64,000 nucleotides of DNA, taken from assembly GCF_029109325.1 (NCBI RefSeq), contig NZ_JAQKQJ010000010.1, forward strand, positions 806,001 through 870,000, given 5' to 3'. Position numbers and translations under genes: made by a program. This stretch comes from Nodosilinea sp. PGN35 (lineage in GTDB: Bacteria; Cyanobacteriota; Cyanobacteriia; Phormidesmidales; Phormidesmidaceae). Of the stretch, positions 44,009-52,976 are shown in pieces (the first letter of the stretch is position 1; each line of letters opens with the position of its first letter). Below the pieces are notes generated by a model. It saw nothing but the letters and a program-made list of their open reading frames with translations. It did no database searches and was not told the DNA's origin.

Positions 44009-44920
44009 TCACCTCGCCCCGTTTACCTTTCGCTGCACCAGCAGCCAGAACAGGTCGTCGCCGGGGTAGGGCAGACTCAGCCCGTCGGGAATCAGCGGCA
44101 GCAGTCGCCGCAGCCCGCGCCCCAGCCCGCCCAGATCCCGCAATTTGTAGTCCAGCAGCGACTTGCCGTGGGCGGCGTTGATCCACTTTTGGGGTCGCCC
44201 CTGGGCCACCGGCACAAAGCCGTACTGCCGCACCAGGGCCGTGAGATCCTGGGGTGAAAACCAGTGCAGCACGCTGGGGGGGCTGTACTCGTGCCAGTGG
44301 GAACCGAGCAGGCGGGCGGTCCAGCTGCGGCGGTTCCAGGTTTCGATCAGCCAGTAGCCGCCCGGGGCGGTCAGGGCGGTGGCGCTGGTCAGGGCCCGGC
44401 GCAGGTCGTAGAAGTGGGGCACCACCTGAACCATGGTGATCAGGTCAAACTGCTGGTCGGGGTTCACATCCTCCAGCGCCCCGGTGGCAATGGGCAGCCC
44501 CAGGTGGCGACGCCCGTACTCGGCCATGGTGGGGTTGGGTTCTATCCCCTGGCCCTGCCAGCCGCCGTCTATCAGCCCCTGCAACACGAACCCGGCGGCG
44601 GCCCCCACGTCCAGCACCCGCCCCGGCGACGTGTAGCGCCGCAGCAGCCGGGCATAGCGGCGACCGTGCTGCCGCAGCAGCCCCGCCTCCGCCACATAGT
44701 CGCGGTAGCCCGCACCGCCCCCCTGAAAGTAGGCATCGCCGTAGACCTGGTGCAGGTGCTGGGTGCCCGGCTGGCCCAGGGAAGCGGGGTCCACAAACCG
44801 ATGGCCGCAGCGATCGCAGCCCTGAATGGCATAGCCGTACTTGGCAAACCGCGATCGCGCCCGGCCGTCGCAGATGGGGCAGCGACACTGGGTCAGGGGC
44901 GGGGCCGCAGCGGTGGTCAT
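44009..44920 (-). CDS. Class I SAM-dependent methyltransferase with N-terminal zinc ribbon
   Basis: This 303-residue protein has an N-terminal four-Cys element (CPIC at about 14-17 and CDRCGHRF at about 35-42) followed by a Rossmann methyltransferase domain with motif I RVLDVGAAAGFVLQG, then IEPNPTMAEYGRR and LITMVQVVPHF. This architecture is common in surface-polysaccharide clusters, where it methylates sugar nucleotides or glycans. Its start overlaps the FAD-enzyme stop by 4 bases. A repeat-rich gap of 158 bases follows before the deacetylase gene. Confidence 0.85.
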   Translation of the reverse strand: MTTAAAPPLTQCRCPICDGRARSRFAKYGYAIQGCDRCGHRFVDPASLGQPGTQHLHQVYGDAYFQGGGAGYRDYVAEAGLLRQHGRRYARLLRRYTSPGRVLDVGAAAGFVLQGLIDGGWQGQGIEPNPTMAEYGRRHLGLPIATGALEDVNPDQQFDLITMVQVVPHFYDLRRALTSATALTAPGGYWLIETWNRRSWTARLLGSHWHEYSPPSVLHWFSPQDLTALVRQYGFVPVAQGRPQKWINAAHGKSLLDYKLRDLGGLGRGLRRLLPLIPDGLSLPYPGDDLFWLLVQRKVNGAR

Positions 44921-46305
44921 GGGCGACCTCCCGCCGAGGGCGCAGGCTGGGTTTCCAGCAGGGTTTGGACGGCCCGATTGGCCAACTGCACCGTTTCGTT
45001 GACGTTGAGGGTGCCGTTGAGGATGTGGGCCGAGTTGACGATGGCCAGCCCCGGCACCGAGGTGGCCATGGGCGGCAGGTGGCGGGAGTAGTTCAGGGTG
45101 GCGATCGCCAGCACGTGGCGCACCCGCGACACCTGAAAGGCCAGCAGGTCGTCGCGGTGGAAGTGGGGGTACATCTGCTCTAGGGCGGTCACGAAGCGCT
45201 CCTGCAGCTGGTCGTCGGTGAGGTCAAAGGCGGGGTCATGGGGGTCTACGTACTTGGGCAAATAAACCAGAGTACGATCGCCCAGCTCCGCCGGATTCAC
45301 CAATGTGGTCATTTCGATCACCCCGGTGAAGGGCAGACCCGCATCGGTAATGTTGGTGACGTAGTAGGGGGACAGGGGCCGCCGCAGCAGCAGCGAGGCG
45401 CAGAGAATGCCCTGGTACTGGATGCCGCAGTGGCGGGCCACCTCCGCCGGAGTGAGCTGGGGGCACAGCCCCACCGCCACCGGAGACGGCGCGGTGACCA
45501 CCACCCGATCCAGGCGATCGCGGCCCCCCTCCCGGTTCACCACCAGATGGTCGCCGTCGCGCACCACCGACTGCACCGGGCAGCCCAGGCGCAGCTCCAC
45601 CCCCGCCCCCCGCAGCATCTGCTCAAAGCGCCCCAGCAGGCGGGCGTAGCCCCCCGGCAGGTAGCCAAACATCTCCTGTTTCAGCCCGGTGCGGCGGGCG
45701 GCGTACAGCCGGGCAATGATCGCCCAGATGAAGGCCGCCGACGCCTTGCGGTAGTTCTCCCCCAGCTTCGATCGCAGCAGGGGCAGCCAGAACCGCCGCA
45801 GAGTGCGCCGCCCCGACCAGCGCTGCAGCCAGGTGGTCACCGGAATGCGCTCCAGCCGTTGCCAGTTGCGGATGCGGGCGGCCATAACGATGGTCAACCC
45901 CAACCGCAGCTTGTCGATCAGCCCCAGGGGGGGAAACCGCAAAAACTCCACCGCGTTGCTGACCGAGTACAGCTGCCCGTCGGCGTAGACCCCGGTTTTG
46001 GTCTCCACCCAGCGCATGGCCTGCTCCAGGCCCAGCTCCGTCAGCAGCGATCGCAGCGCCAGATCCGACAGCAGGGTGACGTGGTAGTGGCGATCCCACA
46101 CCAGATCGTCCAGCCGCCAGGCGCTGGCCAGCCCGCCCAGCTCCGGAGCCGCCTCGTACAGCGTTACCCGCTGCCCCTGCTGGGCCAGCCGCAGGGCCAG
46201 GGTCAGCCCCAGCAGCCCGCCGCCGACAATGCCCCAGTGCTGGGTGGCCTCGGGGCGGGCCGCCCCCGCCGCCGTCGGCCCCGATATGCGTGCGTCAGTG
46301 ACCAT
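44917..46305 (-). CDS. NAD(P)/FAD-dependent amine-oxidase-like protein
   Basis: This 462-residue flavoprotein has a dinucleotide-binding start IVGGGLLGLTLALRLAQQG, then LYEAAPELGGLASAW, the pattern of protoporphyrinogen-oxidase-like and UDP-galactopyranose-mutase-like enzymes. Members in exopolysaccharide clusters are of unknown reaction. The first 25 residues are Ala/Gly-rich and poorly structured. AAGGAGGT stands unusually close to the ATG (only a few bases), which makes the start clear though the spacing is tight. Confidence 0.85.
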   Translation of the reverse strand: MVTDARISGPTAAGAARPEATQHWGIVGGGLLGLTLALRLAQQGQRVTLYEAAPELGGLASAWRLDDLVWDRHYHVTLLSDLALRSLLTELGLEQAMRWVETKTGVYADGQLYSVSNAVEFLRFPPLGLIDKLRLGLTIVMAARIRNWQRLERIPVTTWLQRWSGRRTLRRFWLPLLRSKLGENYRKASAAFIWAIIARLYAARRTGLKQEMFGYLPGGYARLLGRFEQMLRGAGVELRLGCPVQSVVRDGDHLVVNREGGRDRLDRVVVTAPSPVAVGLCPQLTPAEVARHCGIQYQGILCASLLLRRPLSPYYVTNITDAGLPFTGVIEMTTLVNPAELGDRTLVYLPKYVDPHDPAFDLTDDQLQERFVTALEQMYPHFHRDDLLAFQVSRVRHVLAIATLNYSRHLPPMATSVPGLAIVNSAHILNGTLNVNETVQLANRAVQTLLETQPAPSAGGRP

Positions 46306-46340
46306 AGACCTCCTTCGTTCCCAAAAACCGCCCGCCGCCC

Positions 46341-46982
46341 CTAGGCGGGCGGCGTCAACTCCGTCACCACCCGATCGACTACCCGATAGACCAGCCCGCA
46401 GGCAGAGCAGGTCACCGTTTCCTCAAAGTGCTCCGCCTCGGGGAATCGCATCAGCGGCTGGCCGCAGCGGCAGACGCAGCCCACCGAGCGGGCCGGCACC
46501 CCGTAGGCCAGGTGAAAATCCGGCACCGATCGCGTCACCACCGAGCCCATGCCCACCAGGGCAAAGCGCCCGATGGTGAGGTCGTTGCCGATGGTGCAGT
46601 GGGCCCCGATAGTCGCCCCCTGGCGCACCAGGGTGGGGCGGGTGTGCTCGTCGGGGGCCGAGGGGTAGGGCTGGCGCAGATCCACCGTGGTGGCGCGGGG
46701 GAAGCGATCGTTGGTGAACACCGTCCCCGCACTCACCATCACCCCGTCCTCCAGGGTGACGCCGTTGCAGATGTAGACCATGGCGTTGATCTTCACCCGG
46801 TGGCCGATGCTCACCCCGTAGGCGATGTAGCTCTTGCCGCCGACAATGCACTGGTCCCCCAGCCGGGTGGAGTGGCGAATGTGGGCGCTGTCCCACACCG
46901 AGGTGCCCTCCCCCAGCTCGACCCCGTCTTCCACCTGGGCGGTGGGGTGAATGCGAACGCCCAGGGCAACTCCTGTAGACAT
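46341..46982 (-). CDS. Hexapeptide-repeat acetyltransferase with zinc ribbon
   Basis: This 213-residue protein is a left-handed beta-helix acyltransferase (repeats such as IHPTAQVEDGVELGEG and IGAHCTIGNDLTIG) similar to WlbB/WbpD, which N-acetylate the 3-amino group of a UDP-sugar. An extra C-terminal zinc ribbon (CVCRCG at about 168 and CSACG at about 194) is present. It starts 2 bases after the dehydrogenase stop. Together with the Gfo/Idh and aminotransferase genes it suggests synthesis of an acetamido sugar. Confidence 0.88.
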   Translation of the reverse strand: MSTGVALGVRIHPTAQVEDGVELGEGTSVWDSAHIRHSTRLGDQCIVGGKSYIAYGVSIGHRVKINAMVYICNGVTLEDGVMVSAGTVFTNDRFPRATTVDLRQPYPSAPDEHTRPTLVRQGATIGAHCTIGNDLTIGRFALVGMGSVVTRSVPDFHLAYGVPARSVGCVCRCGQPLMRFPEAEHFEETVTCSACGLVYRVVDRVVTELTPPA

Positions 46983-46984
46983 AC

Positions 46985-48001
46985 TCAGGCGGCGGCCAGT
47001 TCGGCCACGCCCACGGGGGCGATCGCCGTCCAGCGGCTCTGGTACAGCGCCCGATAGGCCGCCTCCACCGCCGCCACCGAGGCCACCCCGTCATCGGCGG
47101 TGATCAGCAGCGCCTCCTCGCCCCGGATAGCGCGGGAGAAGTTCTCGATCTGGCTGCCAAAGGCCTGCACCTTGCTGTAGCCCTGGCCAAACACAATCCA
47201 CTCGGAGCTGGCCGCCTGGCGGTACTTCGACTCCTTCCATCCGACGGAGATGGTGCCCTGGGAGCCGTAGATGCGGATGTAGTAGTCCAGCTCCTTGTTG
47301 ATGCTCCAGGACAGGTCGATATTGCCGATGATGCCGCTCTGGTTTTTGGCGAAGATCCGCACGGTATCTTCAACCATCAGCCCCTGAATGCGCTTGCCCT
47401 CCACCACCTGCACCTCGGCCAGGGGCCCCAGGAAGTAGCGCATGATGTCGAGGGAGTGGGTGCCGTTGTCGATCAGCACGCCGCCGCCGCTGATCGCCGG
47501 ATCCGAATTCCAGCGCTGGGTCATGTCCACCCGGGCGGTAAAGGCGTTCTCAAACAGCACGATGTCGCCCAGCAGACCCGACTCGACAATGCTCTTGGCC
47601 TTGATCACGTCCTCCACGTAGCGAAACTTGGAGGCCATGGTCAAAATCACCCCCGCCTCCTCGGCCACGGCGCGCATGGCGCGGGCGTCTTCGCTGCTGA
47701 TGCTGAGGGGCTTTTCGCACAGCACGTGCACCTGGCGCTCCAGAAAGTAGGTGCCGATCGCCCGGTGGGTGACCGGCGGCGTGCAGATGATCACGGCGTC
47801 TAGCTCCAGGGCCTCGGCCATCGCTTCGTGGTCGGTGAAGCTCTGGCAGCCCAGGCTTTCGGCCATAGCGGCAGCGGCCTCGGGGCGCAGGTCGGCGACG
47901 CCCACCAGCTGAGCGATCGCCGACTGGGCAAAGGCCTGGGCGTAGGCCTGGGCGATGCCGCCCGCCCCCACCAGTCCAAATTTCACGGGTTCAGTAGCCA
48001 T
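46985..48001 (-). CDS. Gfo/Idh/MocA family oxidoreductase
   Basis: This 338-residue NAD(P)-dependent sugar dehydrogenase has the Rossmann start FGLVGAGGIAQAYAQAF and the EKPLS motif (VLCEKPLSIS) at about 98-106, which carries the catalytic Lys. In WlbA/WbpB-type pathways it oxidises C3 of a UDP-sugar before transamination. Upstream GAGG supports the start. It lies between the DegT aminotransferase and acetyltransferase genes, as in amino-sugar operons. Confidence 0.9.
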   Translation of the reverse strand: MATEPVKFGLVGAGGIAQAYAQAFAQSAIAQLVGVADLRPEAAAAMAESLGCQSFTDHEAMAEALELDAVIICTPPVTHRAIGTYFLERQVHVLCEKPLSISSEDARAMRAVAEEAGVILTMASKFRYVEDVIKAKSIVESGLLGDIVLFENAFTARVDMTQRWNSDPAISGGGVLIDNGTHSLDIMRYFLGPLAEVQVVEGKRIQGLMVEDTVRIFAKNQSGIIGNIDLSWSINKELDYYIRIYGSQGTISVGWKESKYRQAASSEWIVFGQGYSKVQAFGSQIENFSRAIRGEEALLITADDGVASVAAVEAAYRALYQSRWTAIAPVGVAELAAA

Positions 48002-48164
48002 GGATAAAAGACCTCAAAAGAACGGAAATTAAAACGGGTCGTCAACCAAAAATTCAGTAACCAAACATTCAGTCGCGGGCGGGCACCCCCGGCAGAGTTA
48101 CGGTCTGGGGCCGGGGCACAGGGTTATGTAGCGCTGTGCCCTCAGCCGTTGCCCTGGCGATCGC

Positions 48165-49418
48165 CTAGCGGGTCAGGGCCGCCACCGCCGTGTGCACCGC
48201 CTCGGCGATGTAGTCGATGTGGGCGTCGGTGTAGGCCTCGTTCCAGGGCAGCACCAGCACTTTTTCCAGCCCCTCAAAGGTGCCGGGAAACTTCTCGGCG
48301 CTGTAGTCCAGGGCCTCGGGGCTGGCGTGGGTGAAGGGGAAGCGGGAGTTGCCGAAGGTGCGCTGCTTGGCAAACACCTCGCAGCGGAAGGCGGGCTTCT
48401 GGATGTAGCGGGGGGCAGAGAAGATGCCGCGCTCGGCCTTCAGCCACTGGGCCAGGCCCACCGCGCCGCCGTCGATCACGTCGCCGTCTACCCGCAGGCA
48501 GTACTTCCAGTAGACGTGGGTGTCGCCGGGGTGGTGGAAGGGGGGCTCGACCCCGGCCAGCCCCTGGAGCTTGGCGGTGAGCTGGTTGGCACCGGCCTGG
48601 CGCTGGGCCACCACGCCGTCCAGCTTGGGCAGCTGGGCGCAGGCCACCGCCCCCTGCAGCTCGGTCATGCGGTAGTTGGGGGCCAGGAAGTAGTGGTCGG
48701 GCTTTTTGTCACCGTAGCCCCAGGCTTTGTTGATAAATAGCCACATCTTGCGGGCCATTACCGAATTGTTAGTCACCACCAGGCCGCCCTCGCCCGTGGT
48801 GATGTGCTTGCCCTGCTGTAGGCTAAAGCAGCCAATGTCCCCCAGGGTGCCCACGGGCTGGCCGTTCTGGGTGGCCATGAAGGCCTGGGCCGCGTCCTCA
48901 ATCACCGGAATGCCGTGGGCGCGGGCCAGGGCCATGATCGGCTCCATCTGGCAGGGGTTGCCAAACAGGTGGGTGACGATGATGGCTTTGGTGCGGGGGG
49001 TGATGCAGGGGGCAATGGTCTCGGCGGTGACGTTCCAGGTGCGGGGGTCCACATCGGCAAAGCGGGGCACCGCGCTCTGGTAGAGAATGCTGCTCAGCGC
49101 CCCCATATCGGTGATGGAGGTGGTGATGATCTCATCGCCGGGGCAGGGGTTGATGGCCGCCACCGCCGTGTGGATGGCCGCCGACCCGGAGGAGCAGGCG
49201 TAGGCGTAGCCCACCCCCAGCTTCTCGGCAAACTGGGTCTCCAGGGTTTTGACAAACTTGCCCTTGGTGCTGGTCAGGGTGCCGCTCTCGATCGCCTCGC
49301 TGAGCAGCAAAATCTCCTCGGCCCCCAGGGTGCGACCGCTGCTGTCCTGGTCGTTGGGCAGCGCCATGAAGGCGGGTTTGGGGGTCGCCGCAGCGGGCGC
49401 AGGCATCATGTTAACCAT
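48165..49418 (-). CDS. DegT/DnrJ/EryC1/StrS family aminotransferase
   Basis: This 417-residue PLP enzyme transfers an amino group to a keto-sugar or keto-cyclitol. The cofactor Lys is in SLQQGKHITTGEGG (about residue 200); IEDAAQAFMA and ACSSGSAAIHTA are typical. It is longer than WlbC/WbpE-type sugar aminotransferases, and the QQGKH form resembles scyllo-inosose/aminocyclitol enzymes, so specificity is open. GGAG precedes the start. It is the second gene of the leftward exopolysaccharide arm. An 8-base inverted pair (48114-48121/48134-48141) lies just downstream. Confidence 0.88.
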   Translation of the reverse strand: MVNMMPAPAAATPKPAFMALPNDQDSSGRTLGAEEILLLSEAIESGTLTSTKGKFVKTLETQFAEKLGVGYAYACSSGSAAIHTAVAAINPCPGDEIITTSITDMGALSSILYQSAVPRFADVDPRTWNVTAETIAPCITPRTKAIIVTHLFGNPCQMEPIMALARAHGIPVIEDAAQAFMATQNGQPVGTLGDIGCFSLQQGKHITTGEGGLVVTNNSVMARKMWLFINKAWGYGDKKPDHYFLAPNYRMTELQGAVACAQLPKLDGVVAQRQAGANQLTAKLQGLAGVEPPFHHPGDTHVYWKYCLRVDGDVIDGGAVGLAQWLKAERGIFSAPRYIQKPAFRCEVFAKQRTFGNSRFPFTHASPEALDYSAEKFPGTFEGLEKVLVLPWNEAYTDAHIDYIAEAVHTAVAALTR

Positions 49419-49580
49419 GGAAATATCTCCAAAAACGATTTGTTAAAAACCGGCGGGCAGGCAGAACCAGACCGCAGAGCGGAGCAAAATAATTTGAACC
49501 ACTGCCGCTACAGCCTCAGCTGCGCGCCAAACCAACGAACTGCCGGAACTTAGCCGAACAGACCAATCACAGGGAAAATT

Positions 49581-50822
49581 CTAGGAATCGGGGCGCTCGC
49601 CGCCCTCCCCCGACCGCCGCTGATGCCGCTGGCGCGCCCGCATGCCGAGGTAGAACATCTCCTCGAAGTAGCGCTTGTTCTGCACCGCCAGCAGCCCCAT
49701 GCCAAACAACTGCACCGCCAGCATCAGACACAGACCCATGGCCAGCAGGGTGTGGGGCAGACTGCCCAGGGTAGTGTTTAGGGCCGTCCCCAGGGGCATT
49801 CCCCCCAGCCAGTGCCCCAGCAAAACCGCCACGGCGTGCAGCCCCAGCCCCAGCCCCAGGCCAAAGCACAGCAGGCTGGGCAGCACAAAAAACATCACCG
49901 GGCGAAACAAAAAGCCGAAGAAAAACATCGACCAGGTGTGCCGCAAAATCTTCATACTGGAGCGGCGCTGGGGCTGCTGCACTGCCTTTTCCAGCCGCTG
50001 GGGGCTCCAGCACAGGTGGGCGGGCACCTCCTCGATGCGCTCGTGCAGCAGCATCGCCTTGTGCAAAATCTCCGGATTCACCTCCATACCCGGTGAAATC
50101 AGGTGTAGCGATCGCAAAAAGTCCCCATCGTAGGCCCGCACCATGCCCGTCAGCGTTGCCACCTGCCCCTTGGCCGTGACCGCCAAAAACCGGTTGGCCC
50201 ACCGACTCAGCACCAGGCGCAGCCAGGGCACGTTGGACACCCGCCCGCCCGCCATGTACGGCGAGGCCACCACCACCTTGGCCTGGGTCTGCTCCAGGTG
50301 GGACAGCAGCGGCTCGATGTGCTCCGGCGCGTAGGACAGATCGAGATCCAGCACCACCACGTAGCGGCCCCGGCTGGCCCGCGCCCCGGTCTGGATCGCC
50401 TGCCCCAGGCCCCCGTTGACTCGGTGGTGTACCACCGTCACCTGGGGGCGATCGCGGCCAAACCGCTCCGCCGCCTCAGCGGTGCCATCGACGCTGCCGT
50501 CGTTGACCACCACCAGCTCCCAGCGGTACCGGGACTCCAGCGTGGCCATGTGGTCGCACAGTCGCGCCAGGTTCCGCGCCAGCAGCGTTGCCTCGTTGAA
50601 GGCGGGCACCAGCAGCGAAACCAGCGGCAGCGCCTGGGCGCAGACCGATACTGCGATCGCGGCTCTCCTCTGCGCGGCAGGGCCGTCCCCAGGAAAGCCC
50701 TGGGACTCAGCCTCCTCAACATCGCCGCCCAGGCCATCGGTTCCGGTGCCGTCACCGGCTGGAACCGTCCACTGCCCCTGGGGTGAGGGTGGAGCATTGC
50801 CAAATTTGGAAAGACCTACCAT
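49581..50822 (-). CDS. Family 2 glycosyltransferase with C-terminal membrane helices
   Basis: This 413-residue protein has a GT2 domain (about 65-300) of the dolichol-phosphate-mannose-synthase type: LLVPAFNEATLL, VVNDGSVDGT, LDLDLSYAPEH (metal-binding DxD) and a later RISPG/MEVNPEIL region, followed by about four membrane helices (about 305-395). It should transfer a sugar to a lipid carrier at the inner membrane. The first 60 residues are low-complexity and may be partly untranslated; the ATG at 50822 has AAAGGTT upstream. It is the first gene of the leftward arm. Confidence 0.88.
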   Translation of the reverse strand: MVGLSKFGNAPPSPQGQWTVPAGDGTGTDGLGGDVEEAESQGFPGDGPAAQRRAAIAVSVCAQALPLVSLLVPAFNEATLLARNLARLCDHMATLESRYRWELVVVNDGSVDGTAEAAERFGRDRPQVTVVHHRVNGGLGQAIQTGARASRGRYVVVLDLDLSYAPEHIEPLLSHLEQTQAKVVVASPYMAGGRVSNVPWLRLVLSRWANRFLAVTAKGQVATLTGMVRAYDGDFLRSLHLISPGMEVNPEILHKAMLLHERIEEVPAHLCWSPQRLEKAVQQPQRRSSMKILRHTWSMFFFGFLFRPVMFFVLPSLLCFGLGLGLGLHAVAVLLGHWLGGMPLGTALNTTLGSLPHTLLAMGLCLMLAVQLFGMGLLAVQNKRYFEEMFYLGMRARQRHQRRSGEGGERPDS

Positions 50823-51877
50823 GGCGTCATAACCTTTTTGCAGGTGCCATCGGGGCCACGGCCCAAGCCGAGACCCAAAACGCAGTTGTCAAAAATCAAA
50901 CCTCTAGAGCCAGCCTCCAAACGCCAAACCCGAGGTGGTCAGACCCGATCGCTACAGGCCAGACCCCTTCACCATTTGGACAGCTGCCCCATATCCGCCA
51001 GCACGGGCGAACCAAAATCCTCAGTCAATAGCTGGGCAAACAACCACCGGGGAACACACCGCTCCAAAGGTTCGCCGCCGGATCAGGCCGACGGGACGCT
51101 CGAAGCACGCTCTCTCACAGAGAGATGTCTATGGGTATCCCACCCGTCGCCCTGTGCTGTCAATGCACCATAAGAAAAAATTATGAGTAGCAATACGGAT
51201 AACCCTTAAGAAAAAAATTACTTTATTTGGGGCAAAAATTACGGACAAATACGTAGGTTATTCCTAGGATTACAGACCCGCAACGCCAGACACCACAGGC
51301 ATTAGACCGATTCCCTGCGGCGATCGCGGGCCTACCGGATCCTGAGGTTAAGGGGGGGTGATCACCTGGGGTCTTGCTCAGGATTCGCCGCGGTCGAGGG
51401 CCGACTGCCGATCGCCCTGGGTGAGCGGCAGTTTCTAGAGGGCGACGCCTCTGGGCAATAGCCCATATTTCAAAGCTTTGGGTCTAGCAGCGGTGGGCTA
51501 ACCCTGCGGGTCGAACCCAGCCCACCGCTACCCCTGACGACTGGGAAGCCAAAATTTGAGATAGAAAAAATACCAACAGAAAAAAAGCCTGTCAATTTTT
51601 CTTAATATTTTGATCGCCACCAGGCCAATTTAGCTACGAAATCGTAACGTGCGCACTGTGTACAGCGATTCTTCAGCTTCGCTTATAGTTCGTTGTACTT
51701 TCTACAAAAACCTGATAAACCTCAGCATATCGGCGGTTGTTGCCGCTAAAGACCTCTGAGCAGTCGTTGTTTTGGCGGCTGCCTGGGGTGGGGCAATCGC
51801 CCAGTGTGTGTTCCGGTGTGCTGTAGCGTTGAGTCTTTGAGTTGAGCAACTAGGGCGATGGGAGTGAACCAACATTT
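50823..51877. other. Divergent intergenic region of the exopolysaccharide locus
   Basis: These 1055 bases separate the two arms of the locus and must contain both promoters. AT-rich stretches occur at 51170-51260 (AAGAAAAAA and GGGGCAAAAATT words) and 51560-51620. A hairpin lies at 51489-51529. Only short frames without protein character are present. A TATAGT at about 51684 is a possible -10 for the rightward arm but has no good -35. Confidence 0.6.
51489..51529. repeat. 11-base inverted repeat in the divergent region
   Basis: AGCGGTGGGCT (51489-51499) and its complement (51519-51529) flank a loop that can itself pair (ACCC/GGGT). It is about 350 bases upstream of the sugar transferase start. 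Confidence 0.6.
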
Positions 51878-52531
51878 ATGCTCAAAAGTCACGGAGCCCT
51901 GGCGGGTTCGCGGGCGCTTTTGTACCATCGGTCAGTGTATTCGTCGGCCAAGCGTGGCTTAGACATTTTAGGAAGCCTGGCAGGGCTTGTAGTTTTGGCT
52001 ATTGCAGTTGTGCCTGTGGCTATTGCAATTTACCTGGATAATCCGGGGCCAATTTTTTTCAGCCAGGTGCGGTGTGGCTTAGGCGGAAAGCGCTTTCGGC
52101 TTTACAAGTTTCGCTCTATGGTGGTGGGGGCTGAGGCTCTCAAGCATCTGGTGGAAAATGAAAGCTCGGGGCATATTTTCAAAAATGCCAACGATCCCAG
52201 AATTACCCGCGTAGGGCGTTTTTTGCGCTCTACCAGTCTGGACGAACTGCCTCAGTTCTGGAATGTGCTGCGCGGCGACATGAGCTTAGTGGGCACCCGC
52301 CCGCCTACTCCCGACGAGGTGCAGCATTACAGCGATCGCCACTGGCAGAGGCTGCACGTTAAGCCCGGCATGACTGGAGAATGGCAGGTTTCGGGGCGAT
52401 CGAACGTCAGAGATTTTGAGGCAATCATCGACCTGGATCTGCGGTATCAGGTGGTCTGGACTGTCTGGTACGACGTGCTGATCCTGCTGCGGACGGTGCG
52501 GGTTTTGCTGCGACGTTCAGGGTCTTTTTAG
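51878..52531 (+). CDS. Sugar-phosphate transferase initiating exopolysaccharide synthesis
   Basis: This 217-residue enzyme of the bacterial sugar transferase (polyprenyl-phosphate phosphoglycosyl transferase) family moves a sugar-phosphate from a UDP-sugar to the lipid carrier. It is the short form without the N-terminal four-helix domain: one membrane segment (about 28-50) after KRGLDIL, then YKFRSMV, the catalytic Asp-Glu in LDELPQFWNVLRGDMSLVG and RPPTP. GGGAG stands upstream of the ATG. It opens the rightward arm. Confidence 0.92.
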   Translation: MLKSHGALAGSRALLYHRSVYSSAKRGLDILGSLAGLVVLAIAVVPVAIAIYLDNPGPIFFSQVRCGLGGKRFRLYKFRSMVVGAEALKHLVENESSGHIFKNANDPRITRVGRFLRSTSLDELPQFWNVLRGDMSLVGTRPPTPDEVQHYSDRHWQRLHVKPGMTGEWQVSGRSNVRDFEAIIDLDLRYQVVWTVWYDVLILLRTVRVLLRRSGSF

Positions 52532-52976
52532 GTGAGCATTCAATTGTTTTCTGGTTTTCTCTTATTTAGCTTTTTCGCCTGCGGCAATGCGGTTTTTTGC
52601 GATAGAAAAATTAGATTGTTAATTTCTTGGTAATTTCTCTGTCGCGTAGTTGACCACTGACCTATCTACGGAATGGTGCTGTCTACGTAGCGGCAACAAA
52701 AGTGCTTTTTTGCTGCTACGTAGACAGCGGATACCTGATTTGACGGCTGCACTTAAGTTGCTCTGTCGTCATTGTATGTCCAGACTTGAGTTGCGAAACG
52801 CGATCGAGCAAAGACATTGGCCGACCTGATTTATCAAATTCGTGTGAAAAATGTGCTGAGGCTGTAGGTTAATCAGTTTTTTGCCGACTGCCTCTGGCAG
52901 AGGACGCTTGGATAGCGCCCCGTTGTTGAGCATTTCAGGCTATAGGATTCCGCCCGATGTCATCCATTCACCACCC
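52532..52976. other. Intergenic region with a long hairpin
   Basis: These 445 bases are more AT-rich than the flanking genes. The main feature is the hairpin at 52678-52728. No additional gene is supported, and an in-frame extension of the next gene upstream to 52881 lacks protein character. Confidence 0.55.
52678..52728. repeat. 51-base hairpin with 14-base perfect arms
   Basis: GCTGTCTACGTAGC (52678-52691) and its complement (52715-52728) enclose a loop that continues the pairing (GCAA...TTGC and AAA...TTT) around AGTGC. The arms contain the palindrome CTACGTAG. There is no T-run after the stem. It could be a processed leader, an attenuator or a small mobile palindrome. Confidence 0.8.

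Noticed and set aside
50783..51186. Short overlapping frames in the divergent exopolysaccharide gap
   Set aside because: Several frames of similar length, rich in Arg, Pro and Ser, none with a ribosome-binding site or domain.
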